The position numbers and the translations under genes are program-made. From Enterovibrio calviensis DSM 14347 (GTDB lineage: Bacteria; Pseudomonadota; Gammaproteobacteria; Enterobacterales; Vibrionaceae): DNA of 64,000 bases. This document shows, piece after piece, positions 18,580 through 26,373 of this stretch (position 1 is the first letter of the stretch; each line of letters starts with the position of its first letter). The notes beneath the pieces are model-generated. The model made no database searches. It was not told the DNA's origin and saw nothing but the letters and a program-made list of their open reading frames with translations. The DNA is taken from NCBI RefSeq assembly GCF_000621165.1, contig NZ_JHZA01000008.1:186001-250000 (forward strand). Direction: 5' to 3'.

Positions 18580-19983
18580 TCAGGATTTATACCCTCGAAG
18601 CGAGTCGAGATAATCCGGTAAGAACAGCGATATCTGCGGAATGTAGGTGATCAGAATCAGGAAGATCAGCAACAGGCTCAACCACGGTAGCGCAGCACGT
18701 ATCGCCCACCCCATGCTTTCCCCCGTGATCCCCGCGGTCACAAACAAATTCAGCCCCACTGGCGGCGTTAACATCCCTATTTCCATGTTCACCACCATGA
18801 TGATGCCCAAATGGATTGGGTCGATGCCGAGTTGCGTTGCGATTGGGAACAAGATCGGCGCCATGATCAGCAAGATAGCCGATGGCTCCATGAAGTTACC
18901 CGCAATCAACAGCAGGATGTTCACCACGATCAAGAAGCCCCATGCCGGTAAGCCCCACGCCACAATGGTTTCCGCAATGGTATGCGGAATGCGCTCAGTG
19001 GTTAACACATGGGCGAACAACATGGCATTCGCGATAATGAACAGCAGCATGATACTGACTTTCGACGCATCACGAACCACGTGGTTCACTTCTTTGTCAG
19101 TAAAGGACTTCACCATCACCATTGGCAGCGAAACAAGGTTTCTCAACAGCATGCTTGCCGTTCCTTCACCGTCGCGACGCCAAGGCACATCTTTGAGAGG
19201 GCCAATATCACGATAGCCCCACACACTGACAAGCCAAGCGTAAACCGCCGCCACCGATGCCGCCTCTGTCGGGCTGGCAACCCCGCCATAGATCGACCCA
19301 AGCACGATGATGATCAGCATCAAGCCACCCAAAGCTCGTAAGCCAGAATGAATCAATGACATCACACCGGGGAAAGGTTGAGATGGCAGGCCCTTAATGC
19401 AGGCCACGATATAAATCGCCACCATCAATATGCCACCCATCATCAGCCCAGGAATAAACCCCGCCATGAACATGCGTGAGGCCGACACTTCCGTTGCAGC
19501 AGCGTAAACCAACATCACAATGGATGGTGGGATCAAAATGCCCAAGGTGCCCGCGTTGGCAATCACACCCGCGGCAAATGCTTTGGGGTAACCGGCTTTC
19601 ACCATGCCCACAATAACGATAGAGCCGATGGCAGCAACCGTGGCAGGCGAACTACCCGAGACCGCTGCGAATAGCATACACGCCATCACAGAGGCCATAG
19701 CGAGCCCACCGCGGATGTGCCCGACACAATCGATAGCAAAGTTGATCAGTCGACGCGCCACACCACCCGTCGACAGGAACGCAGAAGACAAAATAAAGAA
19801 AGGGATCGCGAGTAAGGTGTAGTGTTCACTGGTGGCTTCAAACAGCTTCAAGGCAATAGAGGCCAATGAATCGTTTGAAAAGATAAGAATGGTCGTCACA
19901 CTCGACAAACCTAATGCGATGGCGATGGGCATTCCCATGAACATGCAAAGGAACAACATCCCAAATAATGCAGCAATGGTCAT
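18580..19983 (-). CDS. dctM: TRAP transporter large permease DctM
   Basis: A 467-residue, roughly 12-segment membrane protein of the DctM family, the Na+-coupled transport subunit of tripartite ATP-independent periplasmic transporters. Recognisable segments include PMGIPIALGLSS-type residues near the N terminus, FFILSSAFLSTGGVARRLINF, AAVSGSSPATVAAIGSI and the C-terminal MEIGMLTPPVGLNLFVTAG. The start overlaps the dctQ stop by four bases (ATGA), showing tight coupling. With dctP and dctQ it would import C4-dicarboxylates such as succinate, malate and fumarate, judging from the strong resemblance of the binding protein to vibrio DctP. Confidence 0.93.
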   Translation of the reverse strand: MTIAALFGMLFLCMFMGMPIAIALGLSSVTTILIFSNDSLASIALKLFEATSEHYTLLAIPFFILSSAFLSTGGVARRLINFAIDCVGHIRGGLAMASVMACMLFAAVSGSSPATVAAIGSIVIVGMVKAGYPKAFAAGVIANAGTLGILIPPSIVMLVYAAATEVSASRMFMAGFIPGLMMGGILMVAIYIVACIKGLPSQPFPGVMSLIHSGLRALGGLMLIIIVLGSIYGGVASPTEAASVAAVYAWLVSVWGYRDIGPLKDVPWRRDGEGTASMLLRNLVSLPMVMVKSFTDKEVNHVVRDASKVSIMLLFIIANAMLFAHVLTTERIPHTIAETIVAWGLPAWGFLIVVNILLLIAGNFMEPSAILLIMAPILFPIATQLGIDPIHLGIIMVVNMEIGMLTPPVGLNLFVTAGITGESMGWAIRAALPWLSLLLIFLILITYIPQISLFLPDYLDSLRGYKS

Positions 19984-20537
19984 TGGTTTCGCTCCTTCTT
20001 GTCATCCATTTCATTCGCCAACTCTTCGGCAAGGTGCATGCTTTCCTGCGCTTCATCGATAAGCCCAAACCCTTGTCTGTTTCCAGTCCACACTTCATAC
20101 CCGATGGTACAAACGCGCACTGCCAACAAGCCAAAACCGAGAATCAAGCAGGACATCGCCTTCCACTTCTCAATCGGCATATCTTCCATTTCAATACCGA
20201 TCATTTTCATTTTGCTTAGGTAGATCCACGAACCGTAAAGAAACAAGCCGCAATAAACCAAGCACAAGGCCAAAGCCAATAAGGTGATGAGTTTCTGTGA
20301 AGATGGAGATAAATGCTTAATTGCAGCGTCCACGCCAATGTGAGCACCTTCGCGAAGCCCCCATGACGCTCCCATTAAGACAAGCCATGCCGATAGATAT
20401 AAGGTCAGCTCTTGCGCCCACAAAAGGCCTTCATTGAAGAAGAAGCGCAGTATCACTTCAAAAAACACTAACAGCGTCATTGTCACCAATAAGAGACCAA
20501 TGCCAGCCTCTTCAAAACGGTGTAATAACCGAATCAT
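19980..20537 (-). CDS. dctQ: TRAP transporter small permease DctQ
   Basis: A 185-residue protein with four membrane segments typical of DctQ (TMTLLVFFEVILRFFFNEGL, WAQELTLYLSAWLVLMGASW, and two later ones). DctQ bridges the periplasmic binding protein and the DctM permease. The C-terminal cytoplasmic tail is longer than average and highly charged (EAQESMHLAEELANEMDDKK). It is separated from dctP by 55 bases holding a strong hairpin, and its last four bases overlap dctM. Confidence 0.9.
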   Translation of the reverse strand: MIRLLHRFEEAGIGLLLVTMTLLVFFEVILRFFFNEGLLWAQELTLYLSAWLVLMGASWGLREGAHIGVDAAIKHLSPSSQKLITLLALALCLVYCGLFLYGSWIYLSKMKMIGIEMEDMPIEKWKAMSCLILGFGLLAVRVCTIGYEVWTGNRQGFGLIDEAQESMHLAEELANEMDDKKERNQ

Positions 20538-20558
20538 TTTCTACTCCCAAGATATCAA

Positions 20559-20583
20559 CCCAGCGCGTCAGTGCCGCGCTGGG
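20559..20583 (-). promoter_or_regulatory. Intercistronic hairpin between dctP and dctQ
   Basis: Perfect 9-bp GC-rich arms CCCAGCGCG / CGCGCTGGG with a 7-base loop and no following T tract. Such hairpins between a binding-protein gene and its permease genes usually protect the upstream mRNA from 3' exonucleases, giving more DctP than DctQM. Confidence 0.65.
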
Positions 20584-20592
20584 CTTCATCTA

Positions 20593-21579
20593 TTACTGGT
20601 TAGAGGCCACAGCTGCTTCAATGATTTCTGCACCGATTTCATTCTGGAATTGGCTCCAAACCGGTTTCATCACTTCGACCCACTGCTGACGTTCAGCATC
20701 TGACAAGGTAATGATTTCGCTGCGACCTGATTCCATGATGCTCTTGCGATCTTTCATCACTTTATCGTTAGCAATGGCATTGCCATGCGCGACTGATTCC
20801 GCGAGTGCTTTTTGAAGCACTTCACGGTCTGCGTCCGGCAATGTCATCCAAAACTCGGTAGACGTTGTCACCATGTAGTCCAACACCCCGTGGTTTGACT
20901 CAGTGATGTACGGCTGAACTTCGAAGAATTTCTTGGAGTAGATGTTTGACCATGTGTTTTCCTGACCATCAATGGCGCGAGTTTGCAGCAAGGTAAACAC
21001 TTCAGAGAACGGCTTTTTCAATGGCACAGCATCAACGGCTTCAAACTGTGCCGCCAGCACATCAGAACTCATGATGCGGAATTTCTTACCGTCAGCGTCG
21101 CTAGGAACACGCAATGGATCATTCGCAGAAAGCTGTTTTAGGCCATTGTGCAAATAGCCCAACCCCACCAACCCTTTACTTTTCACAGACTCAAGCAGCG
21201 CTTGTCCCGCTTCGCTCTGTTGGAAACGGTCTACGGCTTCCATGTCTTTAAAAAGAAATGGGAGATCATAAACCTGCAGTTTTTTGGTGTATTTCGAAAA
21301 CTTGGAGAGAGAAGGGGCAATAAATTGAATGTCTCCAAGTAATAGGGCTTCCATTTCTTTACCGTCGCCAAAAAGCTGCGAGTTGGGATAAACCTCAACC
21401 ACATATTTGTCGCCGATGCGCTCCGCAACCAAATCGCGGAACTTCAGTGCCATTTGTCCTTTAGGAGTATTTTCAGCAACCACGTGTGAGAATTTGATGG
21501 TTTCTGGCGCTGCATGGGCAAATGCCGTCATCCCCGCACAAAGCGCCACTGCTGAAAGCATCGTTTTTAGCTTGTTCAT
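20593..21579 (-). CDS. dctP: TRAP transporter periplasmic C4-dicarboxylate-binding protein DctP
   Basis: A 328-residue protein with a signal peptide (cleaved after AHA). It has the DctP-family core: IKFSHVVAENTPKGQ near the N terminus, EVYPNSQLFGDGKEMEALLLG, KKFRIMSSDVLAAQF containing the carboxylate-binding Arg, and IDGQENTWSNIY. It matches vibrio DctP closely, ending IGAEIIEAAVASNQ, which supports C4-dicarboxylates as ligands. First gene of dctPQM. The 365-base region upstream contains a terminator and a cluster of stem-loops (see ncRNA candidate); I did not find a clear promoter. Confidence 0.93.
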   Translation of the reverse strand: MNKLKTMLSAVALCAGMTAFAHAAPETIKFSHVVAENTPKGQMALKFRDLVAERIGDKYVVEVYPNSQLFGDGKEMEALLLGDIQFIAPSLSKFSKYTKKLQVYDLPFLFKDMEAVDRFQQSEAGQALLESVKSKGLVGLGYLHNGLKQLSANDPLRVPSDADGKKFRIMSSDVLAAQFEAVDAVPLKKPFSEVFTLLQTRAIDGQENTWSNIYSKKFFEVQPYITESNHGVLDYMVTTSTEFWMTLPDADREVLQKALAESVAHGNAIANDKVMKDRKSIMESGRSEIITLSDAERQQWVEVMKPVWSQFQNEIGAEIIEAAVASNQ

Positions 21580-21730
21580 ACTGAATCCTCTTTCCTTTTG
21601 TCGTACATGCCAAAATCAGCATGCAATGTATTTGCTCCCTTTAAGCTTTAGCTGAGGAAACGAACATCAAGAGAAATGGAAACAATTAATTAACAAGCCC
21701 AAAACAAATTTGAGATATGAAAAAGAAGAA

Positions 21731-21922
21731 ATGGGTGAAATCCCACCCATTCTAAGCGCTATCAGGCTAAGCGATGATGAAAAATGCTTGCGGCGGGTAA
21801 TGAAAATCGAACCCCAAAGGGCTATGTAAGCCGCGGGTTCAAGCGGTGTTCAATCAAGGTAAACAGGTGCAGACGCACCTTTATAGACGTGACAAATCAG
21901 TCGCAGCGATACTGCCGCTGCG
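21731..21922 (-). ncRNA. Candidate structured RNA between ygbA and dctP
   Basis: Read on the minus strand, four stem-loops follow one another. A 7-bp stem CGCAGCG/CGCTGCG spans 21902-21922, and AGGTGC/GCACCT with a 4-base loop spans 21865-21880. A nested stem at 21809-21840 has outer arms GAACCC/GGGTTC and inner arms GGCT/AGCC. The final 8-bp stem AATGGGTG/CACCCATT at 21731-21752 is followed by TTCTTCTTTTTC, a terminator. The last lies about 190 bases beyond the ygbA stop. This could be a small RNA, a structured ygbA 3' UTR, or chance; it has no ORF and matches no RNA family I recognise. Confidence 0.4.
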
Positions 21923-21944
21923 GCCAATTAACCAAACGAACGGA

Positions 21945-22268
21945 TTAACTAAAAAATGATGAAACGTAATATCTCGCAACCATCAGAGGTCGACGCCAAC
22001 GCATCTTGGGTTCCGCCCAGCGAACGATGTGGTTAATTTCCAGGCGAGTCGCATCAGGATAACACTGTCGATTGCACTCTCGGCAAGAAGACCCTCCACC
22101 CTCTTCACAGCATTGAACCACACGCTGCTCTTCGAAGGCGATCAAGGCCGTGCAATGCTGACAAAGCTGACTGCCGCGGTGAATATGTTTGCAATATAGG
22201 GACGTCATAGCGCGAACAAGCCAAAGAGGCTGGCGACGTTTCGCGGACGTTATCGATACAGTTTTCAT
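21945..22268 (-). CDS. ygbA: YgbA-like nitrosative-stress protein
   Basis: A 107-residue protein of the YgbA_NO (nitrous-oxide-stimulated promoter) family. It shows the cysteine pattern of the family, LYCKHIHRGSQLCQHCTALI, then CRECNRQCYPDATRLEI, and the closing segment VRWAEPKMRWRRPLMVARYY. The cysteines probably bind metal; the biochemical role is unknown. In E. coli ygbA belongs to the NsrR regulon induced by nitric oxide. The ATG at 22268 is the likely start, though the frame is open further upstream and the SD is poor. A perfect FNR/NNR-type box is centred 43 bases upstream. Confidence 0.82.
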   Translation of the reverse strand: MKTVSITSAKRRQPLWLVRAMTSLYCKHIHRGSQLCQHCTALIAFEEQRVVQCCEEGGGSSCRECNRQCYPDATRLEINHIVRWAEPKMRWRRPLMVARYYVSSFFS

Positions 22269-22304
22269 AGGCGCGCTATTCTGCTCAGGTTCAGGCAAAA
22301 ACCA

Positions 22305-22318
22305 TTGATGCGGATCAA
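22305..22318 (-). promoter_or_regulatory. FNR/NNR-type box of ygbA
   Basis: TTGATGCGGATCAA is a perfect match to TTGAT-N4-ATCAA, the consensus of FNR and the nitric-oxide sensors of the same family (NnrR/DNR). It is centred 43-44 bases upstream of the ygbA ATG, so at the usual class II spacing (-41.5) transcription would begin almost at the start codon. Confidence 0.7.
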
Positions 22319-22362
22319 GCTTTAGCGCGTTGAACCGCCGAATATAGCAACTAAAAAGTATT

Positions 22363-24852
22363 TTAAGCTTCAACCTCAGAAGAGAGCACTTTAATACATG
22401 CCGTATAAATGTCCGTTTCTCTAAGAGGTTTCCCGATGTGCCCTTGCATTCCGTTGCTGATACAACGCCAAATATCATCTTTCAGCACGTTAGCCGTCAT
22501 GGCGACAATCGGAGTTTGATGATTGAAACTATCAGACGAACGGATTTGTCTTGTCGCCTCCAAGCCATCCATTAGTGGCATTTGGATATCCATAAAAATG
22601 ATGTCATAGCCTTGTACTTTCGTCTTCTCAAGTGCAGCAAGACCATTCGTTGCCTTATCAACGGAGAAACCAAGTTTCATCAACATTTTCTCGGCAATCA
22701 TCAGATTGATGGCGTTGTCTTCAACCAATAGACAGTGTTTACCGGCAAAGGCATCATTGCGCTGCTTAAGTAACTCATGTCCCTTGGTATCGACGCTGTC
22801 TTTCTCAATGTGAAGCGGCAAAATAACGGTAAATTGACTGCCCCGGCCAACTTCACTGGTTACAGCAATTTCGCCCCCCATCAAGTCAACCAACTGTTTG
22901 GTGATGGCCAAGCCTAAGCCTGAACCGCCAAACTTACGAGTTGTCGATGTATCTGCTTGTTGGAACTCATCAAAGATAACACTGTATTTGTCTGCAGGAA
23001 TTCCCACACCGGTGTCTGACACTTGGATACTAACACCAGAGTAGCGCCCACCTTTTTGGTTCATGGTCACTTTAAGGCGAACAACCCCTGACTCCGTAAA
23101 CTTAAGCGCATTTGACACCAAGTTAAGTACGATTTGCTCTATGCGATGGGCATCGCCCAAGAAGCGCCGCGGGCAATTTTCTTCGTATACAAGATCAAAC
23201 ACCAATTGAGGCTTGTTCGTGATAGTCGGCAACATGAGGTCTCGAACATAGCTGCTGACCTGTTCGAGGTCGAAAGGTGCCTCTTCTAGTTTCAGATGGT
23301 TTGACTCCATTTTACTGAAGTCCAAAATATTGTTGATCAATGACATCAGACCTCGCGAGGAATGCGAGATCACTGAAAGATACTCTGCCTGCTTACTCGA
23401 CATCGGCTCATCTTGCATCAAGGATGACGCGCCTAAAATACCATTCATGGGTGTGCGAATTTCGTGGCTGATATTGGCGAGAAATAACTGCTTCGCCCTT
23501 GCAGCATCCACGGCTCGCTCACGCGTCTCAACCAAATTGGTGCTCAGTTGGTTGAATTCGCTGACTAACATGCCGAGTTCGTCACGCTCAGCATAATCGA
23601 TAGGTGCGAAAGGAACGTCACCTCGCTGGCTAATCAACGCACTCCGAACGCGTGCCATTGGGCGGACTATCTGCAGATGTATTGCCAAATACGCCATGCC
23701 CACCAGCAAGATAGCGACCAATGCCATCGCAAAAAATAGATCATTTTTTAGCTTGGTCGCCTCAACTTGAAGAAGGCGTTCAGGCAACGCCCCTACCAGC
23801 AACCAATCGGTATCGGGCAATGTCCGGCCAAACACTACGGTTGCCTCTTGCAAAATAGGGTCGTGGTCAAGACGGTGAATAAACAGCCGTTCAGTTGGCC
23901 GAAAAACCGAAGAATTAGGCGCCAACTCGGTAGCAACGGATAGCGCGTAGCCAAGATCAATATCAGGTGAAGAGGAAACGATGGATTCTGCAATGTCTTG
24001 CAAATTAGGATCACTTTGAGTGACCAAGCGTTCGCCTTGAGTGGCAAGGCTAATGACCAGCGCTAACTCAGAAAAATCAGGTTGTGAGTTGGCAATTTCT
24101 CGCACACTCGGCAACAAAGTAGGTCGATCGCCTGACAGTGCGTCAGGGTATGACATGATGCGACTGCTTCGGTCAAACATCATCATGTACCCGCCAATTT
24201 TTTGTCCACTTCGTGTCAGAAACGCTTGCAACTTGGCGAGCCGAACGTCAATGGTTACAACACCCGCAAATTTGCTTCCAACAAAAATCGGCACACTACA
24301 TGTCACCATGGGTTCTTGGGTAAAGGGATCGATATACGCTCTTGACCAATACGCTTCTTCCAATGAGTAACGTGCTGGCGCATACCATTCGGCGGTTTGA
24401 TAAGGTGCGGCAGAATCGGCGTTGTAATCATCGATACGAGAATATAAGCCACCTTCACCCAATTCGATGAACACAGACGCTTTCGAGCGATTTTCATCGT
24501 ACAAGTAGGGTTCAGGCCAAAAGCCACCGCTCGCAACAATACGCTTAATGTTCTTATTGTTTAGCATCGCAGAGAGCTTTTTCGCAATGTCCTCTTCGCT
24601 ATCGTCCAGTGACAAGGTATTGGCCAAAGAAAAAGCGATGGTTTCAACGTTATTGGACAATTGACCTAAGGTCTGCGCAACGGTTTCCACCTGCGCTTCG
24701 ACACGTTGGTTAGCACTTTCTCGCACCATACTGTCGCCAGTGGTTTCAAGTACATAGACAATCGTAATAACGACGACAGTCAACATTAAAGCCACGATCC
24801 ACAGGGCTTTAATACTCATCGTTTTATACCAAGGCAAATCCTTTACAAACAC
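22363..24852 (-). CDS. Hybrid sensor histidine kinase (dCache-HAMP-HisKA-HATPase-REC)
   Basis: An 829-residue membrane kinase. A membrane segment at about 15-35 is followed by a large periplasmic double-Cache sensor (40-365) and a second segment (372-394). After these come HAMP (395-445), HisKA with phospho-His463 (SHEIRTPMN), the ATP-binding domain (N box NLVSNALKF, G boxes DTGVGIP and GGSGLGLAI), and a receiver domain with phospho-Asp755 (FMDIQMP). It lacks its own Hpt domain; the gene just upstream encodes a separate membrane Hpt. The start is GTG, nine bases after the Hpt stop, with an SD (GAGGG) overlapping that stop. No output response regulator is adjacent. A small periplasmic molecule is the probable signal. 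Confidence 0.92.
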   Translation of the reverse strand: MFVKDLPWYKTMSIKALWIVALMLTVVVITIVYVLETTGDSMVRESANQRVEAQVETVAQTLGQLSNNVETIAFSLANTLSLDDSEEDIAKKLSAMLNNKNIKRIVASGGFWPEPYLYDENRSKASVFIELGEGGLYSRIDDYNADSAAPYQTAEWYAPARYSLEEAYWSRAYIDPFTQEPMVTCSVPIFVGSKFAGVVTIDVRLAKLQAFLTRSGQKIGGYMMMFDRSSRIMSYPDALSGDRPTLLPSVREIANSQPDFSELALVISLATQGERLVTQSDPNLQDIAESIVSSSPDIDLGYALSVATELAPNSSVFRPTERLFIHRLDHDPILQEATVVFGRTLPDTDWLLVGALPERLLQVEATKLKNDLFFAMALVAILLVGMAYLAIHLQIVRPMARVRSALISQRGDVPFAPIDYAERDELGMLVSEFNQLSTNLVETRERAVDAARAKQLFLANISHEIRTPMNGILGASSLMQDEPMSSKQAEYLSVISHSSRGLMSLINNILDFSKMESNHLKLEEAPFDLEQVSSYVRDLMLPTITNKPQLVFDLVYEENCPRRFLGDAHRIEQIVLNLVSNALKFTESGVVRLKVTMNQKGGRYSGVSIQVSDTGVGIPADKYSVIFDEFQQADTSTTRKFGGSGLGLAITKQLVDLMGGEIAVTSEVGRGSQFTVILPLHIEKDSVDTKGHELLKQRNDAFAGKHCLLVEDNAINLMIAEKMLMKLGFSVDKATNGLAALEKTKVQGYDIIFMDIQMPLMDGLEATRQIRSSDSFNHQTPIVAMTANVLKDDIWRCISNGMQGHIGKPLRETDIYTACIKVLSSEVEA

Positions 24853-24861
24853 GCAAAACCC

Positions 24862-26142
24862 TCAAGATACGATAGCTTTATGAGATTGTTCCATCTCTTT
24901 CAAAACAGCTTGAATAGTCAGACTGAGCAACTTTTGAAATTGCTTAACGACAAGAGTATCGAGCGATTGCCCTTCTCTTAGTTTTGCATCTGCATGGGTA
25001 CAGAAGTCTTGCAATGCCAGCGCACCAATATTCCCTGACACGCCTTTCAGGTTGTGCATCAACGTTCGCGCACGTGCAATCTGACCCTGACTAATATGCT
25101 TCTCGAGATGGCCCGCATCCCCTTGGTGTTCTGCCACAAACATAGTCAACACCGAATCCATGGCTTCTTTGTCGCCGTCTAACTGCTCATTCAGCACACC
25201 GGCATCAAACAACGGCTCTGATGGCTCAACAAACTTAAAGGATGCTGTTGCTTCTGTGCCGCTCTCTTTAGTGGATGGTTTAGCTGGTGTTGTATCGGCC
25301 GCATTCTTTTGAGTACGGTATTGAAGCAACACCTGTGCGAACAACATACCGAACGCCCAAAATAGCATTGAAATCGTCGTATCAAGCTTTGCCAGCACCT
25401 GAGTTGTCCAATAGGTTTGCTGCTGTGTCATCGACCGAACAAATTTGTGATTAATCACTTCATCAACGCTTTCCAGTTGGCGATTAATACGCTCTAAACT
25501 GGTGTACAACGCGTATAACCCTAGATGGTCAACACTGTTATCTAACTGAGCTAACTGGGTTTCTACATCCGCTAGATATCGATTAAAACGGACGACACGA
25601 TCTGAATCTACCCCGTTGTTGAAACCATGAAGTTCAAACAACAGATAGGTACCGATTGATTGATAGATTGAGGACAACTCAGGGGAAGTTTGAGCATCCA
25701 TTAATGTCTTTAATTGCTCAGTCACTTTGGATACTGCGTAGATTGACGCCAGCAGGTTGTCGACATTCTCAACAAACGCATCGGCTTCAAGCAAGGTCTG
25801 TTGTATATCGTCCCACCGATCTTCTATCGTGTGTGATTTAGTGCGAAGCAATAAGTAGCGAAAATGCTGAACTTCTTTTTCAAGATTCTTGCGTTCATTG
25901 TCTTGGTTCAACATTGATGCTGAAACGGTCTGCCGAAGCTGTTGTGCCGCATTGTTCAACTTGACGATATGCGTGGCATGACCTTTGGTATGCTTCATAT
26001 CTGAATAAGAAAACAATGCATAGGTGAACGACACAACAAAGCCACACCAAAGCAACAAAGAGATCCAATTCTTTGCCGTTCTCTGACGTCCAATGAGCAT
26101 GAGCCGTTTGCTAATTTGATTCAGTATTGGAAGTGGCGTCAC
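24862..26142 (-). CDS. Membrane-anchored Hpt phosphotransfer protein with periplasmic region
   Basis: A 426-residue protein with a short cytoplasmic start, a membrane segment (about 26-46), a long helical periplasmic part (47-254), a second membrane segment (255-274), a linker rich in Thr/Ala/Pro, and a C-terminal Hpt domain with phospho-His363 (MHNLKGVSGNIG). It begins at GTG after AAGGA. The hybrid kinase follows at once, so the receiver of the kinase probably passes phosphate to this His. A separate, membrane-bound Hpt with its own sensor-like ectodomain is unusual; most Hpt domains are soluble or fused to the kinase. The downstream regulator is not in the window. Confidence 0.85.
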   Translation of the reverse strand: MTPLPILNQISKRLMLIGRQRTAKNWISLLLWCGFVVSFTYALFSYSDMKHTKGHATHIVKLNNAAQQLRQTVSASMLNQDNERKNLEKEVQHFRYLLLRTKSHTIEDRWDDIQQTLLEADAFVENVDNLLASIYAVSKVTEQLKTLMDAQTSPELSSIYQSIGTYLLFELHGFNNGVDSDRVVRFNRYLADVETQLAQLDNSVDHLGLYALYTSLERINRQLESVDEVINHKFVRSMTQQQTYWTTQVLAKLDTTISMLFWAFGMLFAQVLLQYRTQKNAADTTPAKPSTKESGTEATASFKFVEPSEPLFDAGVLNEQLDGDKEAMDSVLTMFVAEHQGDAGHLEKHISQGQIARARTLMHNLKGVSGNIGALALQDFCTHADAKLREGQSLDTLVVKQFQKLLSLTIQAVLKEMEQSHKAIVS

Positions 26143-26301
26143 AATGGTTCCTTGTACATTAATTTAACCGTTTACCGACTCTTCTCTAAGCGACTACCAC
26201 GCCAGTTTTCCCACAAGAAGCGTCATTTTTACGACACTTATAATTAAGTTAGGCAATCTGCCTTAGTTTGCAAACACAAAAGACAAAAGTTGTAAGATTG
26301 C

Positions 26302-26341
26302 GCATACACCCCTTGCGTAAGTTGCGCAGTGAGGCGTATGC
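26302..26341. repeat. Stem-loop between hpt gene and yejK
   Basis: Arms GCATACACC / GGCGTATGC pair over nine positions with one mismatch; the 22-base loop contains two TTGCG repeats. No strong T tract follows on either strand. It may end yejK transcription or stabilise the transcript end. Confidence 0.4.
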
Positions 26342-26373
26342 ACGGTTTAATCAGTATGGAGAGTTCGTCGGAT

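Noticed and set aside
21780-21830. tRNA fragment on the minus strand near dctP
   Set aside because: GGGGTTCGATTTTCATTACC looks like a T arm and 3' acceptor end, but the T stem does not pair and no 5' half is present.
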